Shown here: piece by piece, positions 8,941-18,868 of the stretch | Position numbering within the stretch: the first letter of the stretch is position 1 | Layout: each line of letters begins with the position of its first letter | Assembly (NCBI GenBank): GCA_002494885.1 | Contig: DACV01000007.1 | Coordinates: forward strand, 648,418 to 712,417 | DNA length: 64,000 nt | Direction: 5' to 3' | Source of the DNA: Methanobacterium sp. UBA44 | GTDB lineage: Archaea; Methanobacteriota; Methanobacteria; Methanobacteriales; Methanobacteriaceae | Notes under the pieces: model-generated | What the model saw: the letters and a program-made list of their open reading frames with translations, nothing else | Database searches by the model: none | Told to the model about the DNA's origin: nothing | Position numbers and translations under genes: made by a program

Positions 8941-9696
8941 TTATTTTTTAATTTCTTCCAGTTCTTTCTCTATTTTATCTAATTTCTTTATAACATTTTT
9001 CATTGCTTCATTCTGTATTTTGATTTCTTCTTTTCTTTCCTTTCTCAATTCTTCAATAAGAGAAGATGCTATTGCCGCAGTAACCCATCCTGTATATACA
9101 ACACCTACAATTATCGCTATTGCAGATACTAATTTTCCTATTCCTGTAATGGGGACAATGTTTCCATAACCAGTTGTGGACATGGATACAATCATGAAAA
9201 AAGCTGCATCATCGATATTTGTGACTTCAAAGTTAACTGGAGACTCAACCCAGAAAAAAATCAGGGATCCAAAAATAAATGTACCCAGAAGAACGAATGT
9301 GGCTACATCCAGCTTTGTTTTTTCAGTAAATCTTATTATGTCTCTTATTTTGAACAAATATTTAAATAAAGCATACATTCTAATTAAAAACATTACTACA
9401 ACAATTAGATTCGCCTCTGGTAATAGTAATAAGATAATGTAAGCTATAGGAACCATTGCAAAAATGTCTGTCCAGTTTTCTGACAGATAATGTCTCTTAT
9501 TTTTAGCTTTATTTATTCTAAATAGAGAATGAAAAATTATTAAGAGAGATACAATTATATCAAATTCAATAAGTCCCAATATAGATGGTTTTAAACCTAA
9601 AGCAAAGTCCAAAGCAATAAAAATTAAAAATACAATATCTGCAAACAGAAAAATAAAAAGGAATGCGTTGAATATTATTTTGAAATTTCTCTGCAT
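8941..9696 (-). CDS. voltage-gated-type potassium channel
   Basis: 251 residues, with six membrane helices and a C-terminal coiled coil of about 40 residues rich in Lys and Glu. The pore motif TTGYGN at residues 174-179 is the K+ selectivity filter. Basic residues in the fourth helix region (FLIRMYALFKYLFKIRDIIR) resemble a voltage sensor. There is no RCK/TrkA-N regulatory domain, so gating by voltage or membrane state is more likely than by ligand. It ends 22 bases before the ABC permease gene on the same strand and may be transcribed with it. Confidence 0.85.
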   Translation of the reverse strand: MQRNFKIIFNAFLFIFLFADIVFLIFIALDFALGLKPSILGLIEFDIIVSLLIIFHSLFRINKAKNKRHYLSENWTDIFAMVPIAYIILLLLPEANLIVVVMFLIRMYALFKYLFKIRDIIRFTEKTKLDVATFVLLGTFIFGSLIFFWVESPVNFEVTNIDDAAFFMIVSMSTTGYGNIVPITGIGKLVSAIAIIVGVVYTGWVTAAIASSLIEELRKERKEEIKIQNEAMKNVIKKLDKIEKELEEIKK

Positions 9697-9727
9697 ACTA
9701 TCAACTTTAGCGTTATGAATTTAATTC

Positions 9728-11251
9728 TCAATTTTTTGGTATAAAAATACTTGTTATAAATCCTAAAAGCAGAATTAACGTCAATGCATTAAAAGTCTGT
9801 CTCATTGCAGAACTAATTGTTGATTCTACAATTTGCGTAGCTTGCGGAACTAGTTCAGGAGGTATCTGTGGCGTTTCTGTCTGCATTTTTTCCACATAGT
9901 TGAATAGACTGCTCTGTATCTCCTGAGTGGTCATATTTCCAGCAAGACCTGATTCTTCTATTCCAGCTGTAAGCCCGCCAAATATTCCAAGTAAAAGTAA
10001 AACTCCTATTAAAGCTGTTCCAATGGAATAACCTAAATTTTTAAATGCATTCAAGAAACCTGCAGCATCTGTCTCTTGATCACTTCTAGCGGCAGACATG
10101 GTGAGATTAGTTAATTGTGAAAGTAAAAGACCTATTCCTGTTCCAAATACGATTGTTCCCGGAACAATATCTCCTATTTGAGTGTTCACACTGAAAACTC
10201 CCCCCAATATGAATGTCCCTGCTGCAGCGACAAGGAATCCAATCATTACAATATATTTCGGCTCTAATTTTGATGATAACTTTGCACCAAGTAATGAAAA
10301 AATTAGAACACTAATTGATGCAGGTAAAAGAGCAACGCCAGTCATAAATGCATCCAGTTTAGTTACTTGCTGCAAAAATATAGGGATTATGAATAGAAAT
10401 CCTGCTAAAGGTATTTGCTGTATAACAGAGTTTAAATTACCCAGTCCAAATATACGGTTTTTAAGAAGAGATATGTCTGATAATGGCTCTAATCCTTTAT
10501 TAATTCTCCTCCTCTGCCATAATAAAAAGACTATAAACAGAATAGATCCTGAAATTAATAGTAATGTCACATATCCCCAGTATTGAGGCGTTGTTAGTAA
10601 TAAAATTCCAAGTACAATCAGAACAAGAGAAACTATTGAAAGCAACGCTCCGACAATATCCAGGTCTTTCCATTTTAAGGTTGGTCGGGATTCAGTTAAA
10701 TAATGCCTGAAAATCAATATTAAAGCAACAAAGACCAGTTCCATACCAAATACCAGTCTCCATGTAAGAAAAGTGGTAAAAATTCCCCCAACTATTGGAC
10801 CTATCGCCGCCCCAACTGCTGCTATTCCTCCCCAAATACCAAAAGCAGTGACACGGTCTTTACCTTCATAACTGGCACCTACAATTGTTGTGGTGGCCGG
10901 GAACATCATTGCAGCACCAATACCCTCTAAAACAGCCCATCCAATAAGTAGCATACCTGCATTAATACTTAAAGTAGCTGTAGTTGTTCCAAAAGCGTAA
11001 ATGATCAGCCCTAATAGAAAGGTTTTTTTCCTACCGAGAATATCTTGAAGTTTACTACCCAGTAACATAAATGATGCAATTATAAGGGCATATAAAGCTA
11101 TAATTGCCTGAATAATTGATAAAGTTGTATTTAATTCTACAACTAATGTTGATATCGCCACATTCATTGCAGATGAATCTAAAACAATGATAAAAATCGC
11201 CATACAGGCAACTATCACTACTCCCCACTTATTCTGGTTTTCTTGAGCCAT
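9728..11251 (-). CDS. MFS multidrug efflux transporter, DHA2 (EmrB/QacA) family
   Basis: About 507 residues with about 14 membrane helices, the size expected for the 14-helix drug:H+ antiporters. The motif after helix 2 reads GSKLQDILGRKKTF (motif A), and helix 5 carries GAAIGPIVGGIF (motif C), the antiporter signature. Like homologues, it has a polar extracellular loop near the C-terminus. A GTG three codons upstream of the chosen ATG is an alternative start. The substrate is unknown; no regulator gene lies beside it. Confidence 0.85.
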   Translation of the reverse strand: MAQENQNKWGVVIVACMAIFIIVLDSSAMNVAISTLVVELNTTLSIIQAIIALYALIIASFMLLGSKLQDILGRKKTFLLGLIIYAFGTTTATLSINAGMLLIGWAVLEGIGAAMMFPATTTIVGASYEGKDRVTAFGIWGGIAAVGAAIGPIVGGIFTTFLTWRLVFGMELVFVALILIFRHYLTESRPTLKWKDLDIVGALLSIVSLVLIVLGILLLTTPQYWGYVTLLLISGSILFIVFLLWQRRRINKGLEPLSDISLLKNRIFGLGNLNSVIQQIPLAGFLFIIPIFLQQVTKLDAFMTGVALLPASISVLIFSLLGAKLSSKLEPKYIVMIGFLVAAAGTFILGGVFSVNTQIGDIVPGTIVFGTGIGLLLSQLTNLTMSAARSDQETDAAGFLNAFKNLGYSIGTALIGVLLLLGIFGGLTAGIEESGLAGNMTTQEIQSSLFNYVEKMQTETPQIPPELVPQATQIVESTISSAMRQTFNALTLILLLGFITSIFIPKN

Positions 11252-11310
11252 AGTATTCACATAATTATTAAATAGGGGCTTTTTTGGCTTTAATTATTAT
11301 TCAGGAACTT

Positions 11311-11817
11311 TTAACTCATTAGATCTGATGGTTTAATGAAAAATAGAGATATTCCGTCTATTATTAACCAGATCCCGATCAATAGAGCCAGATAATATGG
11401 ATTCCATGCGTATGCTGCTAATATTATGTATAAAATACCTAAAATAATACCAATACCACCAACACCTTTACCTGCAGTTCCTTCTTTAGTGAAGAATGAC
11501 ATTATACCTGAAATAATCAAGAAGAACCCGGCGAAGTAGAGCCATATACTTGCTAAGAAGCTGAATGCAAGTATACTGCCAAATAAGCCAATTCCACCAA
11601 CTATGGCAATAAGTCCAAGTATTAAAAATGCGATACTACTTGCTTTACTTTTACCCCATATTCCAAAGCTTTGAGCCAGTAACCAGATACCTAAAAATAT
11701 TATGGCAAACCCTGCAAGTACGCTTGCTGTGAATACACTGAATAAAGGGAATGCAATCACTATAATACCTAAAATTATCGCTAAAATACCTAATAAAACA
11801 TTTCTCCCTTCTTCCAT
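11311..11817 (-). CDS. HdeD/DUF308 family membrane protein (second copy)
   Basis: About 168 residues, five or six hydrophobic helices, with the repeated GIIVIAFPLFSV and GIGLFG type segments seen in DUF308. It is a diverged paralogue of the protein at 4874-5353. The start ATG at 11817 has GGAG 8 bases upstream; an in-frame ATG three codons earlier overlaps that site. It sits between an MFS pump and a DedA-like gene, all on the minus strand. Confidence 0.8.
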   Translation of the reverse strand: MEEGRNVLLGILAIILGIIVIAFPLFSVFTASVLAGFAIIFLGIWLLAQSFGIWGKSKASSIAFLILGLIAIVGGIGLFGSILAFSFLASIWLYFAGFFLIISGIMSFFTKEGTAGKGVGGIGIILGILYIILAAYAWNPYYLALLIGIWLIIDGISLFFIKPSDLMS

Positions 11818-11971
11818 TTTTTTCATCTCCAAAAAATTTTAAATTTTTTGTTGTTCAGGAAATGATATTATCATTTCCTTCAACTCCTTTAAGCTACTCA
11901 AAAAAGCCCTTAAATAATTATATTATCAATTGTATGATATATATGTTAGTATAAACCAAACTTGATCTATT

Positions 11972-12583
11972 CTACTGATTTTCAATCTTCTTTTTTTCTC
12001 TTCGATTCTTAAAAATATATATTATAACCCCCAAAACAATGATTACCGTTATTATATCAGTTAATGTCGAAAGATTATTTACATAGGTTATATATGCATT
12101 TCCAAGCTGCCATCCTGCAATTCCAAGGATTGTTGCCTGTATCATCGCCCCAAAAAAAGTTATAATTAGATATTTCTTAAGAGGATACTTTATTAAACCG
12201 CAGAAAAGATTTATGGCTATACTGGGGAGAATTGGAATACATCGAGCTGCAAAAAGGAACAGGTTATCATAACGGCTTTCATTAACCTTTTTTTCAACTT
12301 TTTGAATATCCTCGATAGTAACTCCCAAATATTTCCCTGCACGTTCAATAAATGGAATTCCTATTTTATATGATAGATAATAGTAAACCAAAGAGCCAGT
12401 AGTTATTCCCAGTGCTGCAGGAATTGCCACATTTATAATTAACCTGCCCATAGCCCCTAAAGTTAAATAATGTCCCTTCATTATGAAAAAACTTGAACCT
12501 AAAACAACGATACTTGAAGGGATAGGAGCAATTATCTGTTCAAGTATAGAGCCAATAAATACTCCTAATGCCCCATAATTCAT
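11972..12583 (-). CDS. DedA-like membrane protein (VTT/SNARE-associated domain)
   Basis: 203 residues. The sequence has the DedA/VTT layout: a re-entrant hydrophobic segment near the N-terminus (GSILEQIIAPIPSSIVV), a glycine-containing stretch leading to a conserved basic patch (FLFAARCIPILPSIAINLFCGL), and three C-terminal helices. DedA proteins act as lipid flippases or scramblases, including for undecaprenyl-phosphate in bacteria; a polyprenyl-lipid role in pseudomurein or glycan synthesis is plausible but inferred. GAAGGA lies close upstream of the ATG. Confidence 0.8.
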   Translation of the reverse strand: MNYGALGVFIGSILEQIIAPIPSSIVVLGSSFFIMKGHYLTLGAMGRLIINVAIPAALGITTGSLVYYYLSYKIGIPFIERAGKYLGVTIEDIQKVEKKVNESRYDNLFLFAARCIPILPSIAINLFCGLIKYPLKKYLIITFFGAMIQATILGIAGWQLGNAYITYVNNLSTLTDIITVIIVLGVIIYIFKNRREKKKIENQ

Positions 12584-12969
12584 GAAAAATCCTTCAACAA
12601 TGCTTATAAGCGAAACATTAACACCTCAATTATTTTTTTACTCTTAAATATAGCATTCCAATATTTTCTGTCTCTACTAATATATATTTCTATGTAATCC
12701 CATAAGTATTTTAAGGCATTTCCAGCATATGCTTGCTCAAAAATAGGAAAAATTAAGTATTAAGTACATTAATTGAGTAAAATGCATTATGAAGGATTAT
12801 TTTATTTATTTGAAGGATCGAAAATTATTTTAATGAAGTTAAATTGTTAATATTCCAAATTACTCCTAAAGACAAATATTAGATTCTTTAATAAAAAACA
12901 AAGAAGTATAATTATTTAAAATATTAATATTGTAACATAATGGATTGTAAAAGTTGTTGGAAATAGAGA

Positions 12970-13098
12970 GGTTGAGAAAACTTTATGTTTTCGAACCTTT
13001 GGAAATCATAGATTTGCAACCGTGAAAAATTAGAAATTTTTTATATGTCGATCACTTTGTTTTCGGTGACACAAAAATTGGAAATTTTTGAGGCGATA
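12970..13098 (+). repeat. multi-hairpin palindromic element, copy 1
   Basis: A run of short perfect inverted repeats with very small loops. Examples are GAAAAC/GTTTTC at 12976-12992, AAATC/GATTT at 13003-13015, AAAAATT/AATTTTT at 13025-13041 and CAAAAATT/AATTTTTG at 13072-13090. It opens with GGTTGAG and closes with TTTTTGAGG, as does copy 2 at 24.8 kb. The closing GAGGCGAT looks like a ribosome binding site for the short frame at 13107. Confidence 0.75.
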
Positions 13099-13106
13099 TA
13101 CAAAAA

Positions 13107-13160
13107 ATGGGAATTGCAATGATACTTATAATTCTTGGCATAATAATTATGGCTTTTTAA
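13107..13160 (+). CDS. possible 17-residue membrane micropeptide
   Basis: ATG to TAA encodes MGIAMILIILGIIIMAF, a single hydrophobic helix. GAGGCGAT ends 9 bases before the ATG and forms the end of the hairpin element, the same arrangement as cobS behind copy 2. Its size makes chance occurrence quite possible. It could be a real micropeptide, the remnant of a longer membrane gene, or noise. Confidence 0.25.
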   Translation: MGIAMILIILGIIIMAF

Positions 13161-13488
13161 TCATGATAATAACATCAATTTGAACGTCTTCTGGACTTTT
13201 TTCCAATAAATTACCTTTCATACAAACAAAAAAAATAATATATCAAAAACCTAAATTTAAATTATAATAATCTCTTTAGTTTAATTTAAATACTTATTAA
13301 TTATAATACTAATCATAGGTTGATCGAAACATTTAATAGTATAATAAGCTAATTCTCTTCTGAAAGAGAATATAATTACTTGAAAAATAAAATAGAAATA
13401 GAAGAACAAAATAAAATTGTGATATTAATTTTATATAATATTGATAAGTACATCAACGTTTCTAATAGTGTTTTAGAAGGTGTTACAT

Positions 13489-14583
13489 TTGGAGAAGATA
13501 AAAATAGCAATAATTGGGCTTGGTAACTGTGCAAGTTCCCTGATACAGGGAATTCATTATTATAAAAATAAAAACAGCGAAGATGCAATAGGTTTAATGC
13601 ACTGGGATATTGGTGGGTTTAAACCAGAAGATATAGAAGTTGTCGCTGCTTTTGATATTGATAAAAGAAAAGTAGGAAAAGATGTTAGTGAGGCTATTTT
13701 TGCAAAACCTAATTGTACAACCGTATTTTGCCCTGAAATAGAAAAAACTGGAGTTAAAGTATCAATGGGTAAAGTTCTTGATGGTGTTGCACCTCACATG
13801 GAAAACTATGATGACAATTACACTTTTTTAATTTCTGATGAGGAAGAATGTGATATTGTAGATGTTATAAAAAAGAGTGGAGCTGAAATACTCATAAATT
13901 ACCTTCCCGTAGGCTCACAGAAAGCAGTTGAATTTTATGCACAATGCGCACTTGATGCCGGGGTGGCATTCATAAACAGCATGCCTGTTTTTATTGTAAG
14001 CAATGATGATTGGGCCAGAAAATTTGAAGAAAAGGGAATTCCAATTGTTGGGGACGATATAAAAGCTCAGATCGGCGCCACAATTACCCATAGAACACTG
14101 GCTAATTTATTCCGCGAACGGGGAGTTAAATTAGAGCGAACATACCAGTTAAACACTGGAGGAAACACTGATTTCCTTAATATGCTCAATAGAGATAGAC
14201 TTGATTCAAAAAAAGAATCAAAAACAGAAGCGGTTCAGTCTGTACTTGCAGAAAGACTTGAGGATTCTGATATCCATATTGGGCCAAGTGACTACGTTCC
14301 ATGGCAAAAAGACAATAAATTATGTTTCCTCCGAATGGAAGGAAAAACCTTCGGAGATGTGCCTATGAATATCGAATTAAGGCTAAGTGTTGAAGATTCA
14401 CCAAATTCAGGAGGATGCGTAATTGATGCAATAAGATGTTGTAAATTAGCCCTTGAACGAGGAATAGGAGGGCAATTAACTTCGATTTCAGCGTACACCA
14501 TGAAACATCCACCAGAGCAAATTAAGGATGAAAAAGCATATGAAATGGTGAATGAATTTATAAAAGGAAAAAGGGAAAGATAG
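13489..14583 (+). CDS. ino1: myo-inositol-1-phosphate synthase
   Basis: About 364 residues. The N-terminal Rossmann motif IAIIGLGNCASSLIQG binds NAD, and the catalytic domain contains VGDDIKAQIGATITHRTL and NTGGNTDFLNM, both conserved in the family. The enzyme converts glucose 6-phosphate to L-myo-inositol 1-phosphate. In methanogens this supplies archaetidylinositol headgroups. The start is taken as TTG 13489 because GAAGGTG at 13476-13482 ends 6 bases before it; the GTG at 13480 lies inside that site. It follows a long non-coding stretch and is probably transcribed from its own promoter. Confidence 0.9.
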   Translation: MEKIKIAIIGLGNCASSLIQGIHYYKNKNSEDAIGLMHWDIGGFKPEDIEVVAAFDIDKRKVGKDVSEAIFAKPNCTTVFCPEIEKTGVKVSMGKVLDGVAPHMENYDDNYTFLISDEEECDIVDVIKKSGAEILINYLPVGSQKAVEFYAQCALDAGVAFINSMPVFIVSNDDWARKFEEKGIPIVGDDIKAQIGATITHRTLANLFRERGVKLERTYQLNTGGNTDFLNMLNRDRLDSKKESKTEAVQSVLAERLEDSDIHIGPSDYVPWQKDNKLCFLRMEGKTFGDVPMNIELRLSVEDSPNSGGCVIDAIRCCKLALERGIGGQLTSISAYTMKHPPEQIKDEKAYEMVNEFIKGKRER

Positions 14584-14649
14584 AGCTTTATAAGACTTAT
14601 TTTTTTAATTTATATCCTTATTTTCTTTTAGTTAATAGATAGTGATTCA

Positions 14650-16230
14650 ATGAATTTTAACAGATATGGCAGCAAAATTTTATTGTTAATTCCAGCAGCA
14701 GTAATGTTTTTTATTGCCTTAATCCCAACTTTAAAGTTTCAATGGCCATTAAGCTGGGATATTATCTATCATGTTCAATATGCTAAAATATATGCTAATT
14801 ATGGCTTTGTATTGAATAATCCTCTCATATACCCTCCACAGAAGATAGGTTATCCTCCTCTTTTCCACTTTTTACTTGCTTTTCTGGCTACTGTATTAAA
14901 AATTGATTATTTCCAGATTGCAAAATTCTTGCAACCTATTTTTGCAGCTTCAATCGTTTTATCAATATCCTACGTTGCAAAAGAATTTTATGGAAAAATT
15001 GCAGGAATATCAGCAGGTTTTTTGATAATATCCAGCTATTTAATTCATCGAATTATTTTACCAATACCTGAAAATTTTGCTTTAATATTTTTACCCCTAT
15101 CAATCTATTTTTATTACAGATCAATTAAGGAAGGCGCTTTAAAGTATGCTTTTATTGCAGGATTGATATTCATAATAACAATTTCAATACATCTTGCTGC
15201 TCCGTTATGCTTATTTTTAACAATAACTGCATTTACATTGCTTGAGTTAGTCTGGAATAGAAATATAAATATTTTAAAAAATTATGGGGCGTTTTTTGCT
15301 ATTCTTATCATCCTATTAATTGCAGCAACCATTGGACTTGCTTTATTAAAACCAGAACTATTCCAGAGCCTTATTCAGCAGGGATTAACTACAGTTATGG
15401 GCTACAGTACATCATTAGGCTATAATAAATCTATGAGCACATTAGGATATTTTGGATCTCTTGGAGCCATGGTATTGCTATTTGCAGTTGTAGGGGCCGT
15501 ATTTGTATTTAAAAAAATGCAGAAAAAACATATATTTATATTTACATGGATCTTAACCATGTTTTTATTGAGCAAAGCTTATTGGTTCGGTATAAATGTC
15601 ATATCTTACAGAGTATTGATTTATTTACTTATACCTCTTTCTATATTTGGTGGATTTGGATTGAGCCAGGTTTATTATAAACTTAAAGATCATAGGACAT
15701 TTTCTTCAAAAAAATTCAGATCTCTCTTTTTAATAAGCATATTTATATTATGTACCTTTTTTGGGGTTTTAACTGTAGAAAATCCCAAAATAGCAAGATT
15801 TGGAGCGCAAACTGAATTTGGATATGTTCAAATTGCACCACCCAGTTCTTCAGAGGTTGATGTTGCAGAATGGTTCAATAAAAATGGAGACCGAAACAGG
15901 TCAATAATTACAAATAACATGTACTCAGGAATGTTTATTTCTTCTAAATCTTTAATGCCACTACATTATGGATTTACTTATCTGAATAATCAGACACCTC
16001 ATTCATTTTTTGATTCTCAAAAAATTGGTTATATTGTATTTGACAAAAATTTAACCTTCCATTCACAAGATAAATCTATAAAAAAGAAATTAGTGAATTC
16101 TGAATTCTTTCAGCTTTATTTTTACAGCAATAACATATCCCAAAACATCCCCCTGCTAATTCCAGATTATGCAAAAGTCGTTTACGAAAATGATGAGTTT
16201 ATAGTATGTAAAGTAGAAAACAGTTTATAG
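14650..16230 (+). CDS. GT-C-type membrane glycosyltransferase-like protein
   Basis: 526 residues. There are about 11 membrane helices, with a long loop after the first helix containing WPLSWDIIYHVQYAKIY, which resembles the acidic first-loop motif of GT-C enzymes such as PMT, ArnT and STT3, and a soluble C-terminal region of about 150 residues. GT-C enzymes use polyprenyl-phosphate sugars outside the membrane. The acceptor is unknown; S-layer or surface glycans are likely. It lies 66 bases after the inositol phosphate synthase gene, so co-transcription is possible. Confidence 0.65.
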   Translation: MNFNRYGSKILLLIPAAVMFFIALIPTLKFQWPLSWDIIYHVQYAKIYANYGFVLNNPLIYPPQKIGYPPLFHFLLAFLATVLKIDYFQIAKFLQPIFAASIVLSISYVAKEFYGKIAGISAGFLIISSYLIHRIILPIPENFALIFLPLSIYFYYRSIKEGALKYAFIAGLIFIITISIHLAAPLCLFLTITAFTLLELVWNRNINILKNYGAFFAILIILLIAATIGLALLKPELFQSLIQQGLTTVMGYSTSLGYNKSMSTLGYFGSLGAMVLLFAVVGAVFVFKKMQKKHIFIFTWILTMFLLSKAYWFGINVISYRVLIYLLIPLSIFGGFGLSQVYYKLKDHRTFSSKKFRSLFLISIFILCTFFGVLTVENPKIARFGAQTEFGYVQIAPPSSSEVDVAEWFNKNGDRNRSIITNNMYSGMFISSKSLMPLHYGFTYLNNQTPHSFFDSQKIGYIVFDKNLTFHSQDKSIKKKLVNSEFFQLYFYSNNISQNIPLLIPDYAKVVYENDEFIVCKVENSL

Positions 16231-16393
16231 TTTTGATTTTAATATTTTTGTGGCCAGATTTTAAAATTAAATAAAGTATTATCTATTTTTAATTAATGAA
16301 ATAACTGCTGTTTTAATTGAGATAATTTATAAGGCAGTTAAGACTAAATATAGTGAGATATTAAATTTCTTGAATCTTATTGTGAGGGTCATT

Positions 16394-18115
16394 ATGAAAA
16401 AAATTAAGATCATTGAAACAGCATTTCGTGATGCACACCAGTCTCTCCTGGCAACAAGGATGAGAACAAGAGATATGTTGCCTATTGCTGGAGAGATGGA
16501 TAAAGTTGGATATTTCTCAATGGAAGTATGGGGCGGAGCAACATTCGATACATGCATACGCTATTTAAACGAAGACCCATGGGAAAGATTAAGGCAGTTA
16601 AAAGAAGAAATAAAGAAGACCAAACTTCAGATGCTGCTTCGAGGTCAGAATCTGGTGGGATACAAACACTATCCTGATGATATAGTACGAAAATTTGTTG
16701 AAAAATCCTATGAAAATGGAATAGATGTTTTCAGGATATTTGACGCTTTAAATGATATAAGAAACATGGAATATGCCATAAAGGTTGCAAGTGAGCAGGA
16801 TGCACACGTTCAGGGAGTAATATCTTACACAGTCAGCCCATACCACACATTAGAAAAATTTGTGGAATTTGCAAGAGAACTAGAAGCTTTAGGATGCGAT
16901 TCAGTGGCTATAAAAGATATGGCAGGACTTATATCTCCCCATGATACTTATGAACTTATTAAAACCCTTAAAGAAGAAACTAATCTTATAATAAACCTTC
17001 ATTGCCACTGTACAAGCGGTATGACTCCAATGAGTTATTATGCTGCATGCGAGGCAGGAGTAGACCTCCTTGATACAGCAATTTCACCTCTTTCATGGGG
17101 AGCATCACAACCCCCAACTGAAAGTATGGTGGCAGCGCTTCAGGGTACTCCCTATGACACAGAACTTGATTTAAAACTTCTTACACATATTAAAAAATAT
17201 TTTGAAGAGTTAAGAGAAAAATACAGCGGTATTTTAGACCCTATTTCAGAAAAAGTTGATACGGAAGTTTTAATTTACCAGATACCTGGAGGAATGCTTT
17301 CAAACTTCGTATCACAGCTAAAAGTGCAGAATGCCCTTGATAAATACGAAGAAGTGCTTGAAGAGGTCCCTAAAGTACGAAAAGACCTTGGATATCCGCC
17401 GCTGGTAACCCCAACAAGTCAGATTGTTGGAATTCAGGCTGTTATGAATGTTCTGGGTGGAGAAAGATATAAAAATGTTTCAAAAGAAGTTAAAGACTAC
17501 CTGAAAGGTTTATATGGCAGACCACCTGCACCTGTTAACGAAGAGGTAAGAAAGAAAATTATTGGCGATGAAGTACCAATAACAGTTAGGCCAGCGGATC
17601 TGCTTGGACCCCAATATGAAAAATGCAAAGAAGAAGGGGAAAAATTAGGAATTATCAAAAAAGAAGAGGATATTTTAACCTATGCACTTTATCCTGCTGT
17701 AGCGCCTAAATTCTTAAAAGGGGAAGCCGAAGAAGAATCCCTAATACCTCCTAAATCAGTAGAAGAATCATCAGAGCCTGCAGGAGTTCCTATAGAATAT
17801 GCTGTTGATGTTGACGGAGAAGTTTTCAATGTTAAAGTGCTTCCTGTTGGATATATGGAAATTGAAAGCGCCGGAAATACACAAACTCCTTCCGGACCTG
17901 TTGAAGGTGGGGTAACCTCTACAATGCAGGGAATGATCCTTAAACTCAAAGTTAAAAAGGGAGACAAAGTTGATGACGGAGATGTAGTGGCTGTTTTAGA
18001 GGCCATGAAAATGGAAAATGATATTCATGCTCCAGGCTCTGGAACTGTAAGCGACATCTTTATTGAAGAAGGGGACACTGTAAATGCTGGAGATACCTTG
18101 ATGGTTATTAAATAA
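16394..18115 (+). CDS. pycB: pyruvate carboxylase subunit B
   Basis: About 573 residues, matching the two-subunit archaeal enzyme. The N-terminal carboxyltransferase TIM barrel starts IKIIETAFRDAHQSLLATR and has the metal ligands in NLHCHCTSGMTP. A linker leads to a C-terminal biotinyl domain with EAMKMEND, so the biotinylated Lys is about residue 539. It transfers carboxyl from biotin to pyruvate to make oxaloacetate. The partner biotin carboxylase PycA is not in the window. An oxaloacetate decarboxylase alpha subunit is the alternative reading, but no beta or gamma subunit is near. The ATG at 16394 has GAGGGT close upstream; earlier in-frame starts lack one. Confidence 0.9.
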   Translation: MKKIKIIETAFRDAHQSLLATRMRTRDMLPIAGEMDKVGYFSMEVWGGATFDTCIRYLNEDPWERLRQLKEEIKKTKLQMLLRGQNLVGYKHYPDDIVRKFVEKSYENGIDVFRIFDALNDIRNMEYAIKVASEQDAHVQGVISYTVSPYHTLEKFVEFARELEALGCDSVAIKDMAGLISPHDTYELIKTLKEETNLIINLHCHCTSGMTPMSYYAACEAGVDLLDTAISPLSWGASQPPTESMVAALQGTPYDTELDLKLLTHIKKYFEELREKYSGILDPISEKVDTEVLIYQIPGGMLSNFVSQLKVQNALDKYEEVLEEVPKVRKDLGYPPLVTPTSQIVGIQAVMNVLGGERYKNVSKEVKDYLKGLYGRPPAPVNEEVRKKIIGDEVPITVRPADLLGPQYEKCKEEGEKLGIIKKEEDILTYALYPAVAPKFLKGEAEEESLIPPKSVEESSEPAGVPIEYAVDVDGEVFNVKVLPVGYMEIESAGNTQTPSGPVEGGVTSTMQGMILKLKVKKGDKVDDGDVVAVLEAMKMENDIHAPGSGTVSDIFIEEGDTVNAGDTLMVIK

Positions 18116-18179
18116 TTTCCTAATTCTAATTATCTAATTTTTAAACATTTTTTTATTTTTATTAATGGAGAGATTTAGT

Positions 18180-18866
18180 TTGAAAAGTAGCAAAGTCAAG
18201 GCCCACTTTGAAGAAGAAGCTGCAGAATTTGACCAGCTCATTTTAAAATTGATTCCTTACTATAAAGAGATGATTGAGTCCTTAATTAACTCAATACCAT
18301 TTAATTCTAACCAGCCGATAAAAGTCATGGATCTTGGGTGTGGTACAGGTACTATTACTAAACAGTTAAAGGAAAAGTTTCCTAATGCAAATGTTACATG
18401 CCTTGATCTGGCTGAAAACATGATTGAAATGGCCAAACTTAAATTAGATGGATATGATGATATAAATTATCTTACAGGAGATTTTTATCATTTCAATTTC
18501 ACTGAAAAATATGATGTAGTAGTTTCTTCCTTAGCATTACATCATCTTATTAGGGATGAAGATAAAAAGGAATTTTACGAAAAAATATACAGTGCTCTAA
18601 ATCCTGGAGGCGTATTTTTCAATGCAGATGTAGTTTTAGGTTCAAATAACTATTTACAGAATTTATATATTAGGAAATGGAAGGAATTCATGGATAAAAA
18701 CATCAACATTGATGAAATAGAAAACAAATGGATACCCGCTGCTGAAGATGAAGATCATCCTGCAAAATTAGTTGATCAGCTAAACTGGTTAAATGAAATT
18801 GGTTTCAAAGATATTGACATAATATGGAAGTACTACGGTGGTGCAGTTTACGGCGGATTTAAATAA
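18180..18866 (+). CDS. class I SAM-dependent methyltransferase
   Basis: About 229 residues. Motif I is VMDLGCGTGTITKQL, the acidic end of strand 2 is TCLDLAENMIEMA, and a VVSSLALHHL segment follows, typical of small-molecule methyltransferases of the UbiE type. The substrate is unknown. Two starts are possible: ATG 18165 with no upstream site, or TTG 18180 with GGAGAG 7 bases before it. The TTG gives an N-terminus that reads like relatives and is preferred. It converges on the queC gene. Confidence 0.75.
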   Translation: MKSSKVKAHFEEEAAEFDQLILKLIPYYKEMIESLINSIPFNSNQPIKVMDLGCGTGTITKQLKEKFPNANVTCLDLAENMIEMAKLKLDGYDDINYLTGDFYHFNFTEKYDVVVSSLALHHLIRDEDKKEFYEKIYSALNPGGVFFNADVVLGSNNYLQNLYIRKWKEFMDKNINIDEIENKWIPAAEDEDHPAKLVDQLNWLNEIGFKDIDIIWKYYGGAVYGGFK

Positions 18867-18868
18867 TA

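Larger units (their letters stand above)
12584..13488. other. long intergenic region with one multi-hairpin element
   Basis: About 900 AT-rich bases between divergent genes. The first 380 bases hold no recognisable feature. A multi-hairpin repeat lies at about 12970-13098, followed by a very short reading frame at 13107-13160; both are listed separately. The remaining 320 bases before the inositol phosphate synthase gene are AT-rich and presumably contain its promoter. No tRNA or other RNA gene was recognised. Confidence 0.6.
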
